From: Hirsutella rhossiliensis
Lineage: Eukaryota; Ascomycota; Sordariomycetes; Hypocreales; Ophiocordycipitaceae
Direction of reading: 5' to 3'
Length of the DNA stretch: 64,000 nucleotides
Assembly: GCF_020360975.1 (NCBI RefSeq)
Contig: NW_025408674.1
Span: forward strand, 434,001-498,000
Shown: one piece after another, positions 39,918 through 52,439 of the stretch
Numbering within the stretch: the first letter of the stretch is position 1
Layout: each line of letters opens with the position of its first letter
Position numbers and translations under genes: made by a program
The notes under the pieces: generated by a model
The model's input: the letters and a program-made list of their open reading frames with translations, nothing else
Told to the model about the DNA's origin: nothing
Database searches by the model: none

Positions 39918-41611
39918 ATGGCCAAACCGACCAACGAAGGAAGCTCGGTCAAGCAAGCTGACGATAGAAGCTCGCCACGCCCGGCTGAAGAAGATGATGG
40001 ACCCCGGCTACCGGACGCAGTCCAGCAACGCCGCCCGAAGCGCAACAGAGTCTCTCTCAACCCCAAGGACAATCATTCGCAATTGGCAGACCAATTACAG
40101 CAGCTCCCAGAAGCTCTCAACGCGTGGAAATGGTCCATCCGATTCCTCAAGCTGATGCGAGACAAATCTAAGGAAGCTCTCGATACCTTCACAGTCCGTG
40201 ACAAGGAAGCATGTGAAGCCTTGGAAGATCTCCTTTTCCACGTCTGTGCTCATCAAATCAGCCTACGCGAAGTATTGGCTGTACCACAAGCCGGCATCTC
40301 GGACCTCGAACATGTGCCTGCATGGAGAGCAGTGGTGGAAAAAGCCTATATTGTGCCGGAACCCACAGAGGACAACATGATGAAATTGATCTCGAAGATC
40401 ACGCCCAAGGAAGTTGATTCGAGGTCAATGACATCAATTTGGTATATCTTCCGGATGCCGACCAACAACTTCCCACGGAACAGCGAGGTATAAATTCTCA
40501 AGCTATGTTGCAGTCAACGGAACCCCCAAAGGCGCCAACTCAGTCACAATCACCTTCAGGCGTGAGGAAGCAGAAAGGAAGCCGGCATAGCCACCACAGC
40601 CGCCGCGACCGCCGCAGTCACCACAAGCATCGCAGATACCTACGACTAGATGATTCAAGCGACTCGGAATCTTCTTCTTCCAGCAGCAGCAGCTCTGGAA
40701 GCAGCATTGGCATTGGATACGCTCACAGCCGCCGGAGCGCCTCTCTCCCTACCACACAGACCTTTCAAACCTCTAGTGATGTGGAAGCTGTTGCCAAGAG
40801 GCTCAAACGTGACAACATGGGTGTTTTCAACCCCAATCACAAGGATCCTCATAAACAAGGCCTTGTGTCCCTCTCAAGCGGCAGCAATGTGTACACGGAT
40901 GTATACCTCTTCTGCGAGCGCCTGCGAATGTACAAGGATCTCGACTCCTACGCCTTGTCGCAGCACTATATGTCTTTCCTTGCCGGCGGAGCTCTACAGT
41001 GGTTCATGAATGAACTTTCCATCGAGCAGAAGGATCGCCTTATGAAGTCATCAGTAGAGCGTTTCTGTAAAATGCTCATCAAGCGATTCCAACGCCCAGC
41101 AGCAGAGGTCTCAAGGAATTACACGGCATTCCGTATACCGTGTCAATGTGGAATGCTGGTGAAGTCTCCTTGCCTCAATGGATTCAACGGAAAGTCTCCT
41201 AGCAAGGCAAATCAACATCGAAAAGGACTACCAAATCATCCAAAGCATCCACCCTTGATTGCGGTCCAAATCGCTACTCACCTCTCTGTGCCCACTAAAC
41301 GCACGCCAATTGACAAGTGGGTACGAGAAATCGAGGAACGCCGACCCCTGATCTCCGCGGCATTGGAATTTCGCGGCAGATACGATGAACGCCCCAAGGC
41401 CGTGACCGTGACCGCAACTACCAAAGTCGTGATCGTAGTAGTGATCGTGATCGCAGCTTTAGGAACGATAGCCGCGACCGCGACCGCAGCTATCAGCGAG
41501 ATCACTACCAACGCGATCGAGGCCTTGACCGCAGAGACCGCAGCAACCCCAGCAGCGACTCACGGGCCAAGGAAGGCGAGAGAACCGCCCCAAAGATCCT
41601 CAGCGCAATGA
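39918..41611 (+). pseudogene. Gypsy-1 gag region
   Basis: MAKPTNEGSSVKQADD opens a 190-residue frame to about 40493. It continues in a second frame to 41611 with a Ser-rich tract, then VFNPNHKDPHKQGLVSLSSG, MSFLAGGALQWFMNELS and FCKMLIKRF, the gag capsid-like block. Arg/Asp-rich residues around 41400-41600 may be nucleic-acid binding. At least two frameshifts. Confidence 0.7.
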
Positions 41612-41797
41612 GCGAAGCGGCGGCTATGAGAAAAGGTCCGCTTTGAGAAAATTACCTTGCCAGCGAGGACGAAAACAAGCAAGATGCTTCAGACAACAAG
41701 AAAACCGCCATTTCCGACGACGATGAAGCCAGTGATGTAGGATCAGACGCTTCTATCGAGGAATACTACGTCTGTATGACCTCAACTCCTGAGAATC

Positions 41798-44700
41798 TTG
41801 GCCAACAAGGAAACCACCAATGCCGAAAGTGTAACCGCAAGTTCCTCCCGCAGTGTGTTATTTGAGCACACACAAGCACGCTGCTGTGTGTCTGCTCAAC
41901 AGCTCCAGCAGGAGGCGACCCCAGCAAGACCTTCGTTATGTGGGAAATGCTACGCCCAATTTCCCTCACGCAATGCACTCTTCAGGCACCTTCCTGGCTG
42001 CGTGTCACAGCCCAAGGCCCACTCAAATGGAGAGGCATATAAAGCCGTAGAGCAGCACAATCCAATTCCTCCCCAGAAAGCCCAGTATCTTTGGGAACAA
42101 TCGCGAGCGCTATCGCAGGAAATCCTCGAGCCACAACCGCTCGAGCCGCCATCGCACGATGCCCCTTTCGGCTACTCATATCTTCGCATCAAGATCAAGG
42201 CAGCTCCCACAGGACCAGAGACCGAGGTCTGTGCGGATTCCGGGTGTGGCAACCCCCTGATTGACAGAAAGCTTCTCAAGAGCTTCGAGCACACCATTGA
42301 GAAGAAGCCTCCAACGCCAATTGCAGGCATCAGCGGCAGTGTCCGCTGCACAGACTGGGCCACGTTCTCCTTCTATGCAGAAGGAAAGAGGGCTGACGGT
42401 AGCAGCGCCGGCATAGCTAAATTCACCAGTTCCGCTTGGGTGACTACCGTGGAACCAGGAGCCTTGCTAGGCAATGCCTTCCTCAAGCCGTATGTTGGAA
42501 ACATCCACTACGACAAGGAAGTCGTTCAAATAGGCCTCCTTGACGACTTCGGTATCCCTTTTAACATCTATAAGCCTCATAAAGGGGTAGTCCGACGCGT
42601 TCAGGCCGTCAGAAAACCATGGTCCCGGCAGGCAAGACAATGCTAGTCCCAGCTAGCTGGAAGGAAGTCCTAAAGGCCGTTCCTTCGCTTTTCATTCCAA
42701 TCATCCCTTGGCCGCTCATGCTCTCGTTGACCGAAACACTGTCCCAGCGGTCATGTTCACGAACACTACGAACCAAGATATCATCGTGAACCGCAAACAG
42801 CGCCTAGGGCAGATCAAAGAATGCGAGGAATCGGGCTACTTCGCTGCAGCCTCATGGAAATCAGCTCTGACAGCTTTGACAATAGCCACAGCGGCCTTGG
42901 CCCCAACAACTTCTGCAATGACGATTGAAAGCGCTCCCAGAGCCATACATCGTATGATCTTGCTATCAATAGCACCTTCCACCTCTCAGACGATGTTATC
43001 GCAATAGCTGACGGACTTTCACCCCGGAGGAAGCCCTGTTCTAGCAGCAACCGCAGAATCAGTTTCAAGCTTATCAGAAGCTTTGTACGCATACACAACA
43101 GCAGCCAGCAACGACAGCCAGCCTTGGTCAACAACAAGAAAGGAGCTCCACGTCACAAGCACCCAGCTGAGTGCAGCAGCAACAGCCGATACTCCTGACC
43201 TTGCCCCTGAGACCCGAATTCCGTATCAAACGCACGTTCAACGCACGCCAGAGCTCCCAGAGGTGTGCACTGACGACGGAATTCACATCTATGCGCAGAA
43301 AGGCAGCTTCGTGACCAAGATCAAAGCCCTTGTTGAAAAACACGCCAAACTATGGAAAGACTCGGGCACAGCTGAAGTCGAAGCAGGCCACGAGCTCACA
43401 GTTCCCCTTATCAAGGATTGGCACACGCACAAGGTGGCTCAACGCCCCTATCCTCAGGGATTACGAGACAAACAGGTCATTGATGAAACCCATGACAAGC
43501 TCCACGCACAAGGACGTATGGAATACGTGCACGGACCAACCCTTTGCAGCCCCGTCTTCGTTGTGTGGCGAACAGCCCGAGGAGAAACCAAGGGCAGGGT
43601 CGTCATCGATTTGCGAGCTCTTAATAAGGTCACCATGCCAGACAGCTATCCCTTGCCATTGCAAGAAGACATCATCCAAGAGCTTCGAGGCGCACAGTAC
43701 ATCACAGCAATCGACGCATCGTCCTTTTACCACCAATTCCGAGTCAAACTCGAACATCGTGATCGTTTTACCCTCACGAGCCATAGAGGACTGGAAAGAC
43801 TGACTGTTGCACCAATTGGCTTCTGCAATAGCCCGGCCTACGCCCAGCGCTATATGGATCGAGTGCTTCGACCATATAAGGGGTTTTGCAGAGCGTTTAT
43901 GGACGACGTTGTGATCTATTCGAAAACGGAAAAGGAGCACTTACAGCACCTTAGCAAGATCTTCCAGCTATTCGAGCGTTTTAACCTCACGATGTCGCCA
44001 AAGAAAAGCTGGATTGGGTATCCCTCTGTGCAACTCCTTGGCTTCCGCGTTGATGCCTTTGGAATGAGCACAACGGAACACAGGCTGGCAGCCTTTGCAA
44101 AGCTGGAATTTCCAGACCAGCTATCTGCGTTGGAAAGCTACATTGGAGCAACAGGCTACCTACGGCATCTCTTACCGTATTATGGAGCCCTCATTGAGCC
44201 ATTGCAGCACCGGAAAACTCAATTACTAGCCCAAGGACGAGAAATTGGCAAAATTCAGCAAGGTAACATCAACAAACGCCGTGCCTTTGCGAGGAACACC
44301 AAATTCGAGCCTAGTGAAAAGGAGCGGTTGGCATTTGAAGCTATCCAAAAGGAAGTAGCCTCCGGCAGGATGATCCACCATATGGACCCAAGCAGGCAAC
44401 TGTTCTGTCAAGTTGACGGGTCCTTGCAACGAGGATTTGCCTGTACCTACTTCCACCTTAAAGAAGGTTACGAATGGAAGCCTGGCCAAGCTATTTCCTC
44501 AACAGCGATGCAACCTATAGCTTTTCTCAGCCGCACTTCACCAACGCAGAGAGATCATATGGTCCGTCGGAATTAGAAGTGGCCTGCCTAGTCTGGGCTA
44601 TCAAAAAGATGCGCACAGTGGTCCAATCGTCAACGAAGCCCTTAATCGTGCTTACGGACCATTCAGCCACACAGCAGATCGTCAATAAGACCTCCCTCGA

Positions 44701-46510
44701 CACTTCAAGCACGGACAGAGCAAATAGACGGCTAGTAGTAGCCTCCATCTATCTCTCTCAGTACGAATTGCAGGTTGATCATCTTCCAGGAAAATCAATT
44801 TCATCCCTGATGCCTTAAGCAGGCTGTCAGCCCCTGAGACCGACCAATTGATCGAGCGACAACGACCTGACTACACAGCGCTTGACGATGTGCTCCTTGC
44901 GTCTGAGGCCATCATGGATCCAGCATACCGCATCAAATTCACAGAAGGCTATCAGGCTGATACCCATTATCGCAAGATCCTTCAAATGATCCAGGACAGT
45001 GAGAACACGGTCAAAGCTTCTAGGGCCCGGAAATCGCGAAAATCAAGCGCAGAGGAATTCCCTTTTCGTGGACCAGGGTCTGTTATATCACGAAGGAAAA
45101 GATGGATATGTTCGTCTCTGCGTGCCCGCAAGCCTCACGCACGAATTGATGCAAATGGCACACGACGACAAGCACCACTTTGGCGTTGTGAGAATGCTCA
45201 AGGAGTTGGAAACCTATTCGATCAGGAACGTCTCTTGGCAAGCGAAAAGCACATCGCCAAGTGCAAAGCTTGCTGCCTTGGACAGACTGATCGACAACAG
45301 CTTGCTGGAAGCTATCTGCCCAATCGACCCCCGATGCTTCCAATGCAGTCAATTGCAATGGACTTCATCACAGACATGCCTGCCGTCTCAGCTATGGGCT
45401 CACCCTGGCATATTGAAGGCTTTAATGCCTTTAATCAATTACTTACAGTCACTTGCTTAGCTAGCAAGCGATGCCTACTGATTCCAGGCAATGCAAAGTA
45501 TAGCGCCAAGGACTGGGCAGCCTCCCTAGCTAGGCAGCTCATGCTATGTGATTGGGGCATGCCGCGCACGATAGTCAGTGACAGAGACCGCAAATTCACC
45601 TCTGCTTTCTGGCAAGGGCTCTGGAAGGCCTTTGGCACCAGAATCAGCATGACAACGGCATATCATCCGCAGGCGGACGGCTTGGCCGAGCGGCGCAATC
45701 AAACAGTGGAAACAGCGTTGCGACTGGCCTATATTGAGGACCCCAACCTTGACTGGAAGACCCTTATTCCTTCGCTGCAGTGGCATCTAAACACAGCCTA
45801 CAACACCAGCACGAAGACCTCAGCCCATGAACTAATGTACGGTTTCCCCTGAAAGGGCCCTGGAGGCTGTTGATCGCACAGCCAGCGCAGAGGCAGACGA
45901 ATTGCCCTACATCAAGGAAGCCTTGCGTAAGCAGGCCAGCCTAGCTATGGACCTTGCAGCGATGAAGGCCAAGCGTTGGTACGATGCCAAACACCGACCT
46001 ATCCATCTCAAGGCTGGAGACAAGGTATATCTCAAGCTTCATCAGGATATCACCAGCCAGGCAGGCCACCCAAGAAGTGGTCACAACAGCGGGAAGGCCC
46101 TTTGTGATCAGAAGGATGGTTGGAGACCTGGCCTGTGAATTGGACCTTCCAGAGCAAATTAAGGTCCACCCAGTGATCTCAATACACCACCTCAAGCCAG
46201 CTCACGAAGGCTGCTTTGAAGAAGCTCACCCGGACCAGTAGAAGTCACAAAGGACTTTACGGACCAGGAAGGCGAATTCTACGAAGTTGACAAGCTTCTG
46301 GACGTACGGGTCAGGAAGATTGGAAGAAACAGGAAGCCCGTCACGGAGTACTTGGTCCACTGGAAAGGATGGGGCAGCATGCATGATCAGTGGGTCAGGA
46401 AGGAAGAGATATCGTCAAAGGCCCTGGATGAGTTCCACGGGCAGACGACGGGACCGCGAGTGGTTCGCAACAGCAAAGCAAAGGGACGATCGGAAAGTTC
46501 TGACATGTAG
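41798..46510 (+). pseudogene. Gypsy-1 pol (PR-RT-RH-INT-chromodomain), few frame breaks
   Basis: A Cys/His finger CGKCYAQFPSRNALFRHLPGC is at about 41938. Protease VCADSGCGNPLIDRKLLKSF is near 42225. RT lies within 43083-44576 with VIDLRALNKVTMPDSYPLP, ITAIDASSFYHQFRVKLEHR and catalytic FMDD at 43896-43907. RNase H is at 44400-44815 (VLTDHSATQQIVN). Integrase is at 44848-45852 with an HHCC remnant (HIAKCKACCLGQ), SDRDRKFTSAFWQ and PQADGLAERRNQTVE. The chromodomain is at 46275-46430 (FYEVDKLLDVRV, LVHWKGWGSMHDQWVRKEE), ending at 46510. Chromodomains direct such elements to heterochromatin marks. About five breaks. Confidence 0.9.
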
Positions 46511-46566
46511 CCTTTGTTGAGGCAGTCACTGAGGACAGTGGAGTTTTCTTTTTGAGGCCGGCATTA

Positions 46567-46872
46567 TGATGCGTTTTTGCGTGTCCCTACGCACACTGGA
46601 GCGTTGGGCACGGCACCAAGCATCAAGGACACCGGCTGCCGCACGCACAGCCATGTGAACAGGCAGCCGTGTGAACAGGCAGCCGTGTGAAACAGGCAGC
46701 CGTGTGAAACAGGCAGCCGTGTGAACAGGCATCGGTATGTGGCTGCCTTGTAAACCGGCCGGATCGCCTAGATAGTCCGACCTGGCTGCCTCCTACATAA
46801 GGATGAGGCAGTCATAGCTTAGTTGGAGAAACAACGATCCCACTTCATCTCATCCATATGCAAAATGCATCA
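46567..46872 (+). repeat. Gypsy-1 3' LTR
   Basis: 306 bp with the same minisatellite. It differs from the 5' LTR by GATCCCAC for GATCCAC and GCAAAATG for GCAAATG. Confidence 0.9.
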
Positions 46873-46877
46873 GAGAG

Positions 46878-47062
46878 TGAGGAACGGGGGTCAATCATTC
46901 AATTCATTGATCTCTGACGAGCTCCATCAGGTGCTATGCAACCCTACTTTTATAACCACGAGAGGCCTCCCAGCCCCGTGCTTTTCCCTGGAAAAGTCAC
47001 TCCAGCCAGTGGTTGGAATCAACCAGCCATCTACCGTGGTCAAGCACTTTAGGCGCGTGACA
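46878..47062 (-). repeat. Gypsy-2 left LTR, right part
   Basis: Matches 51031-51213 with one extra G in a G run (GGGGG versus GGGG). With 39148-39177 it completes the LTR. Confidence 0.9.
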
Positions 47063-50000
47063 GGTTGCCCCTTCCTCCTGAAGAGTTCGTCCCGAACTCT
47101 TAAGTTTCAAGACAGACTGGTCGTAGTCCGCCAGAAACGCTTTATCCACAAAGTCGCTTCTGGACACCCAAGAGTTCTCTTCATCTCCATGTCTTTTCCA
47201 TTTCACAAGATACCTCCGACGACTTTTCGGCCCTTGATGATCGAGAATCTTTTCAACGTCATAGGTAGACTCGGGTATAAACGGATGATCCTCAGGCTCA
47301 ATAGGCTCTTGATTTCGAGTCCGATAGAGCTCCAAGCTGCTGACAGGCAAGACATTGTGAATCTTGACTGTTGAAGGCAGGCGTAGGCGGTAGGCTAGTT
47401 TATGACCCCAACGACTTGGTCAATCTGGTATGGCCCGACGTACTTGTCAGTCAGCTTTTGGTCGGACGTCTCAACGGAAGGTTCTTGGTGGAAATAAGGA
47501 CCCAATCACCCTCCTCGAAGGACATTTGCTGTCGAGTCTTGTTATAGTGTCGCGCTTGTCGCTCCTGGGCTCTCGTGATAAGGAGGGCCGTACGTTCGTG
47601 AAGTTCTCTGAGGCCTCGGACTCGGTCCATGGCGCGAATGCTGAAGGTTTCGAGTTGTCCCTTGACATGACCCTTAGACCGTGGCTGATAGCCCATCAAA
47701 ACCTCGGCTGGAGCTCCTTTCACCGTGTCATGGTATGAGGTGTTATACGTAAACTCCGCCAATGGCAACTTGTCCATCCAATCTGACTGCTCTTTGTTGC
47801 AGAAAGTCCGTAAGTACTGTTCGATCGTCTGGTTGACCCGCTCGGTTTGACCATCAGTCTGAGGATGAAAAGACGTGCTGAGGCGTCGCTTGCAATGAAG
47901 CAAATGGCAAAACGTGGCCCAGAAGTGCCCGTAAATAGGCTCCTCGATCGCTGACAATGCCATCAGGCATTCCATAATGCTTGAAGATTTCCCTCAGGAA
48001 CACATCTGCCAAGCCATCACTGGATATGCGCGACGACACCGGAATGTATCGTGCGTAGCGGGTCAGGCGGTCGACCACGACCAGGATACTGGAGTAAATC
48101 TTCTTCTCACATCGGACCGGCGGGAGGTCCGTGATGAAGTCCATCGAAATCTCTTGCCACGGACGGCTTGGCGCTGGCAGTGGCGCTAGCAGCCCGTACG
48201 GCTTATGATGCCTCGGCTTTGCGAGCTGACATTCGCGGCAGGTAGAGACATAACGACGCACGTCTCGACGTAATCCGGGCCAGTAGTACTGCACCTGGAT
48301 CCGCTTGCAAGTCTTGGTTCCGCCTTGATGGCCGGCAACCTCATCGTCGTGAAACAACACTAGGATCTCGTTTCTCAAACCCAGAGGCACGAAGATCTTC
48401 TTGCGGTAACACAACAGCCCCTCGTCATTGGTGCTCCAGACTTCTGACGATAGCCCACCGGCGGTAACGCTACCAGGGACAGTGACAAGCTGCTTCTGTT
48501 GGGCAACAAAGGCGTCCCCTTGCTGTGCCGCCAGCAGGGCCTCTTGCAGTGACTCTTGTAACGTTGATGCCGTTACAGCGGTGCCCTCCTCCTGAGACGT
48601 CGTCCTCGACGTCCTCAAGACTCGTGCAACACGCCTGAGACGGTCGAGCTTAGCTCTTCCATCAGCGACAGGGACAGCCAGGGGCGACCTGGTCTGATCG
48701 CGTAATTCGACAGCCTGTCTAGAGTGCATACGGTCCCTACCCGCAGACTCACAGGAAACAGCCGATCAATCTTTTCGAGGGCGACGGGGACAGCCGGTCG
48801 CGAACCGGACTGCTCGCCAAATCCGACAGCCTGTCTTGAACACACACGGTCCCCTTCCGCGGGTTCACAGGGAAACAGCCGGTCAACATGTGCATGGGCG
48901 ACAGGGACAGCCGGTCGCGAACCGGACTGATCGCCAATACCAGCAGCCTGTCTTGAACACGCACGGTCCCCTTCCGCAGGTTCACAGGAAACAGCTGGGC
49001 AAACTTTTCAAGGAATGACGGAACGCACGGATCTCGCAGCCCGGCTGTTCTCATCACCTTCTCATGGTCCGGCCGTCTTGATAATCCATCCGCAGGATTC
49101 TTCAAGCCCGGTCGGTAGACGATTTCAAAGTCAAAGCTGCACAACTGGTCTAGTGCATTCATCTGTCGATTGGTCAGCTTAGCTTTGGACATGAAGTACT
49201 TATGGTTCAGGTGGTCCGTCAAAACGGTGATCTTCTGCTCCGTATACGCAAGGTAGTGGCGCCAATGGCGGAAAGCTTCTGTGATAGCTAGCAGTTCGCA
49301 GTCCGGGATTGCGTATCTTGTCTCTGCGTCCTGAAGCTTCCGCGAAAGGAACGCTACGGGGTGCCATCGATCGGCGTGCAGTTGAGAGATTATTGCTCCG
49401 ATAGCGAACTGGGACGCATCTGTTTCGATTCGTATTGTCTTGGAAGGATCGAAGTGTCTGAGAACAGGCCCACATGTGAAGGCCGTCTTGAGATCCTCAA
49501 AAGCCCTCATTGCTTTTGGATCCAGCTTGAAAGGCTTCGATGCCCTTGCGGAGACGATCCGTGAGCGGAGACACGATCTTGCTGTAGTTCTTGATAAAGC
49601 GGCGGTAGAACCCAGTAAACCCTAAGAAAACCTGTATGTCTTTTACAGAACGGGGTGCTGGCCATTCTGTGATAGCATGGACCCGTTCCTCTTCCATGTG
49701 GATTCCTTCCTCATCGACCACGAACCCCAGGAAGGAGACTTTCTTCACCGAGAATTCGCATTTGCTCAGATTGGCGTAAAGTCCGGCTTTTCGTAACCTT
49801 TGCAGGACGTCCTTGACATGGCCTTCATGCTGTTCCGGGTCTTCACTGAAGATAAGGATGTCGTCCAGATAGACAACACAGATGATGTCAACCAGGCCTT
49901 CTAGTGCATCGTTGATATATTGCTGGAACGAGGCGGGAGCATTGACCAGCCCAAATGGCATCACCTGGTATTCGTAATGGCCATAGTGGCACCTAAATGC

Positions 50001-50944
50001 TGTTTTCCACTCGTCCCCTTCGCGAATCCGGAGTCGGTGATATGCGTCCTTTAGGTCGAGCTTGGTGAAGACTTTAGCTCTACCCAGTCGGTCCAAGATC
50101 CCCGAGATCAATGGCAAAGCCGCTCGGTTCTTCTTGGTCACCTTATTCAACCCACGGTAGTCGACACATAACCGTAGCTTCCTCCCTTTTAGGAACGAAG
50201 AGAATCGGAGAGCCTGCAGGACTGATTGATCGTCGAATCCATCCTTTCGCCTGGGCCGAAGCGATGTATTCGCGTAATACCGCGAGCTCATGTTCTGACA
50301 GATTATAGATGGGTCCTGGAGGGGGTATTTGCCCATCGGCTGCCGAAGTGCCCCGGAACTGTTGAATCTGTACCTGGTTTTTGTTCTTGGGCTCGTAAAT
50401 GGGAGAGCGTTCCCGAATCCTTTGCCGCGGTGGTGGGCTATACTCTGGCGACCTGGACCGTCGTCGTGAGCCACGTTCGCCCGATTTTTCTAAGAGGGCG
50501 CTCAGGAGCTGCTGTATCTGCTCCCCTTGCCGCCGCGAATGGTCGATCTGCTGATCCAGCTGTTGCCGGATCTCTCTAGTTCGGTTTGCGTTCCCTGAGC
50601 TCCATTGAAGGCCACGTTGGAGGTGGTGGGTTCAGCCTGTTGCCCCACATTCTCACCCCGCTGGAGCCTACCATGCGACTCTTTTCTTTCTTCGCAGCTC
50701 TAGCCGCTGCGAGCTGATCTAGCCGTTTTTGTGTCATGATTTTTCTTCTGTTCGTCGTCGGCGAAGGTCTTGGTTCAGCCTCGCCGCTATCTGATGGAGA
50801 TTCCGTTGCATCCGATTCCTCCACAGGGGGAACCTGCGCCGAAGATGGGAATGCTGTCTGTGATGCAGATTCCGCCACCTGAGATTGGTGCATGTGGCGC
50901 TCCACTGCTCTGGCCAGTTCTGGAGGAAGCTGCGATAAGTCCAT
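46997..50944 (-). pseudogene. Gypsy-2 pol relic with chromodomain; gag mostly deleted
   Basis: A gag N-terminus (MDLSQLPPELARAVERHMHQ) is at 50944-50576. Then, without capsid or protease, comes RT: LRLCVDYRGLNKVTKKNRAA, FTKLDLKDAYHRLRIREGDE, MPFGLVNAPASFQQYIND and catalytic YLDD at about 49860-49871. RNase H follows (IETDASQFAIGAIISQ, VLTDHLNHKYFMSKAKL). A 117-bp tandem repeat lies between RNase H and integrase. Integrase has GHQGGTKTCKRIQVQYYW, CRECQLAKPRHH, MDFITDLPP and FHPQTDGQTERVNQTIE. The chromodomain (YDVEKILDHQGPKSRRRYL, VKWKRHGDEENSW) lies at about 47280-47160 and its frame runs into the LTR. Several frameshifts. Confidence 0.85.
48650..49015 (-). repeat. 117-bp tandem repeat inside Gypsy-2 pol
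   Basis: Units start CAGCCTGTCTxGAxxxCAxAC at 48711, 48829 and 48946, spaced 118 and 117 bp, with partial units at both sides. 117 bp is 39 codons, so the array stays in frame and encodes repeats such as FPVNxRKGTVxVQDRLxxLA. The one extra base is a G in a G run. Confidence 0.8.
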
Positions 50945-50999
50945 GATTCAAGCCGGTCCCGTTCAACGGTCTCTGTGCCCTAAAGGAGAGAGATCAAAC

Positions 51000-51213
51000 T
51001 GTAAGGCGCACACACAACTAAACAGAGAGTGAGGAACGGGGTCAATCATTCAATTCATTGATCTCTGACGAGCTCCATCAGGTGCTATGCAACCCTACTT
51101 TTATAACCACGAGAGGCCTCCCAGCCCCGTGCTTTTCCCTGGAAAAGTCACTCCAGCCAGTGGTTGGAATCAACCAGCCATCTACCGTGGTCAAGCACTT
51201 TAGGCGCGTGACA
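51000..51213 (-). repeat. Gypsy-2 right LTR
   Basis: 214 bp, TGTAAGGCGC..GCGCGTGACA, followed by TSD GCAGC. Confidence 0.9.
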
Positions 51214-51660
51214 GCAGCCCTCCCCTTGTCGCGAGGCTCCCTCCGCTGCAAGCTTCGCCACCCCCGACACTTCCCAGGCATGTACATGTACATTGTCATA
51301 TATTGGGTCAACGACGAGGGAAGAGGAATTAACGGACAAGTCCTGCCTCGCGTTCCTCCTGAACCCCGGCGCAGGGAGGCTGCGGACTAGTCTGCACGAT
51401 TCGGTTCGCCCCCCTGCGCCTACGGAGAAGTTGGCTACTCGTAATTTTGCAGCATTAGCGGATGCGATCGGTGCATTGATGCAGAAGCTGAACCTGGTCA
51501 AAGACGCATAAACCATCTCAGGGGTGGCCGGCAGGCGTCAGCGAAGCAACAACGGACCACAGCCCGGAAGTGGAGGAAGGCGCATGATCCCACCCGACAA
51601 TATGTGCAATGAGATGGCCAAAGCTGCGCCTTGGGGATTCTCGGATGATTCGCTGGCGCT
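51214..51660 (+). repeat. Dispersed repeat copy 2, right part
   Basis: Continuation of 39100-39147. It corresponds to 29480-29975. One frame (51293-51511) reads KSCLAFLLNPGAGRLRTSLH then EKLATRNFAALADAIGALMQ, which looks coding, so the repeat may stem from a gene duplicated and decayed. Family unknown. Confidence 0.45.
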
Positions 51661-51795
51661 CTCGTCCCGGCCAAGGCAGCCCGTCTCATACTCGTGTAGA
51701 AAGTAAAGGAGGTAGGCACCACCCCTTTGTCCCGGTTTCCATATCTCCCATTTTCTTGCAATTCTCCGAAAGCCAACGAGGCCCTCCTTCCCGCC

Positions 51796-52335
51796 ATGTC
51801 GACTGACACTACCTCGACTATGCAGGGGAATATGAGTTCCACTGAATCGATTGCCTGTGGACAAACTGGTCATCTTCGTGCTCGATATGCTTCTTTGTCC
51901 TACCTCGCCCACATCAGAATTCTCGGATACCGAAAGCCAATTCAACGGCACAAACTGTCGAGACAAATATCCGCAAGACGAGATTGCAGTGTCACCTACA
52001 CAAAATATTCAGCCCTTGTTTGCACCTAGCGATCTTGAAGAGAGTGGTTACTCTTCCTTTTGCGACGATGACAAGGAGAATCGTCCTCCTACTGGGCTCG
52101 TTTTCGAGTCACTGTATCCGATACTTGCCATCGAGTAGAGGCCAGAGGTACAGTCGAGAACGAACAAGGCAAACAGGTTGAGATGGAACTTGACCTCCCT
52201 CTCTGCAAGCCTGTTAGAATTACTATCAGCCTTTCTCAGTCTTCTCCTTCGGACTCGTCACGACACACCAGGCAATGCGAGCGGAGAGACCACGGCGGAT
52301 ATCCGGGGTGTAAGTACAGAATGTCGAGCGCCTAA
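51796..52335 (+). CDS. Unrecognised protein, possibly frameshifted
   Basis: Possible start MSTDTTSTMQGNMSSTESIA at 51796. A good coding stretch in another frame runs to 52135: PTSPTSEFSDTESQFNGTNC, DEIAVSPTQNIQPLFAPSDL and GYSSFCDDDKENRPPTG. After a one-base slip at a T4 run (about 52102) the sequence continues as RVTVSDTCHRVEARGTVENE and QVEMELDLPLCKPVRITISL, ending at 52335. It is acidic and Ser/Thr-rich, possibly a disordered regulatory protein; DDDKEN resembles a KEN box by chance or design. No family recognised; ends uncertain. Confidence 0.4.
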
Positions 52336-52439
52336 AAGAAGATGGCAAAGCCATGGGCAAGGGCATAAGCGACAGCGGATTCACAATATCCGGAGGAGCA
52401 AGCAACCAGCCGTGGAGGAGTGTTGAATTGTTATATTTT

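Larger units (their letters stand above)
39178..46872 (+). mobile_element. Gypsy-1 chromovirus, inserted in LTR of Gypsy-2
   Basis: LTRs 39178-39481 and 46567-46872 begin TGATGCGTTTTTGCG and end ATGCATCA. TSD GAGAG lies at 39173-39177 and 46873-46877. The LTRs differ only by a C and an A in homopolymers. Complete order gag-PR-RT-RH-INT-chromodomain on the plus strand, 7.7 kb. Confidence 0.95.
39148..51213 (-). mobile_element. Gypsy-2 chromovirus, containing nested Gypsy-1
   Basis: TSD GCAGC lies at 39143-39147 and 51214-51218. The right LTR is 51000-51213 (TGTAAGGCGCACAC..GGCGCGTGACA). The left LTR is split: 39148-39177 and 46878-47062, interrupted by Gypsy-1. The element's own length is about 4.37 kb, short for Gypsy because most of gag and the protease are missing. 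Coding is on the minus strand. Confidence 0.9.

Noticed and set aside
48724..49018. Plus-strand open frames over the tandem array
   Set aside because: Antisense shadows of the Gypsy-2 pol repeat.
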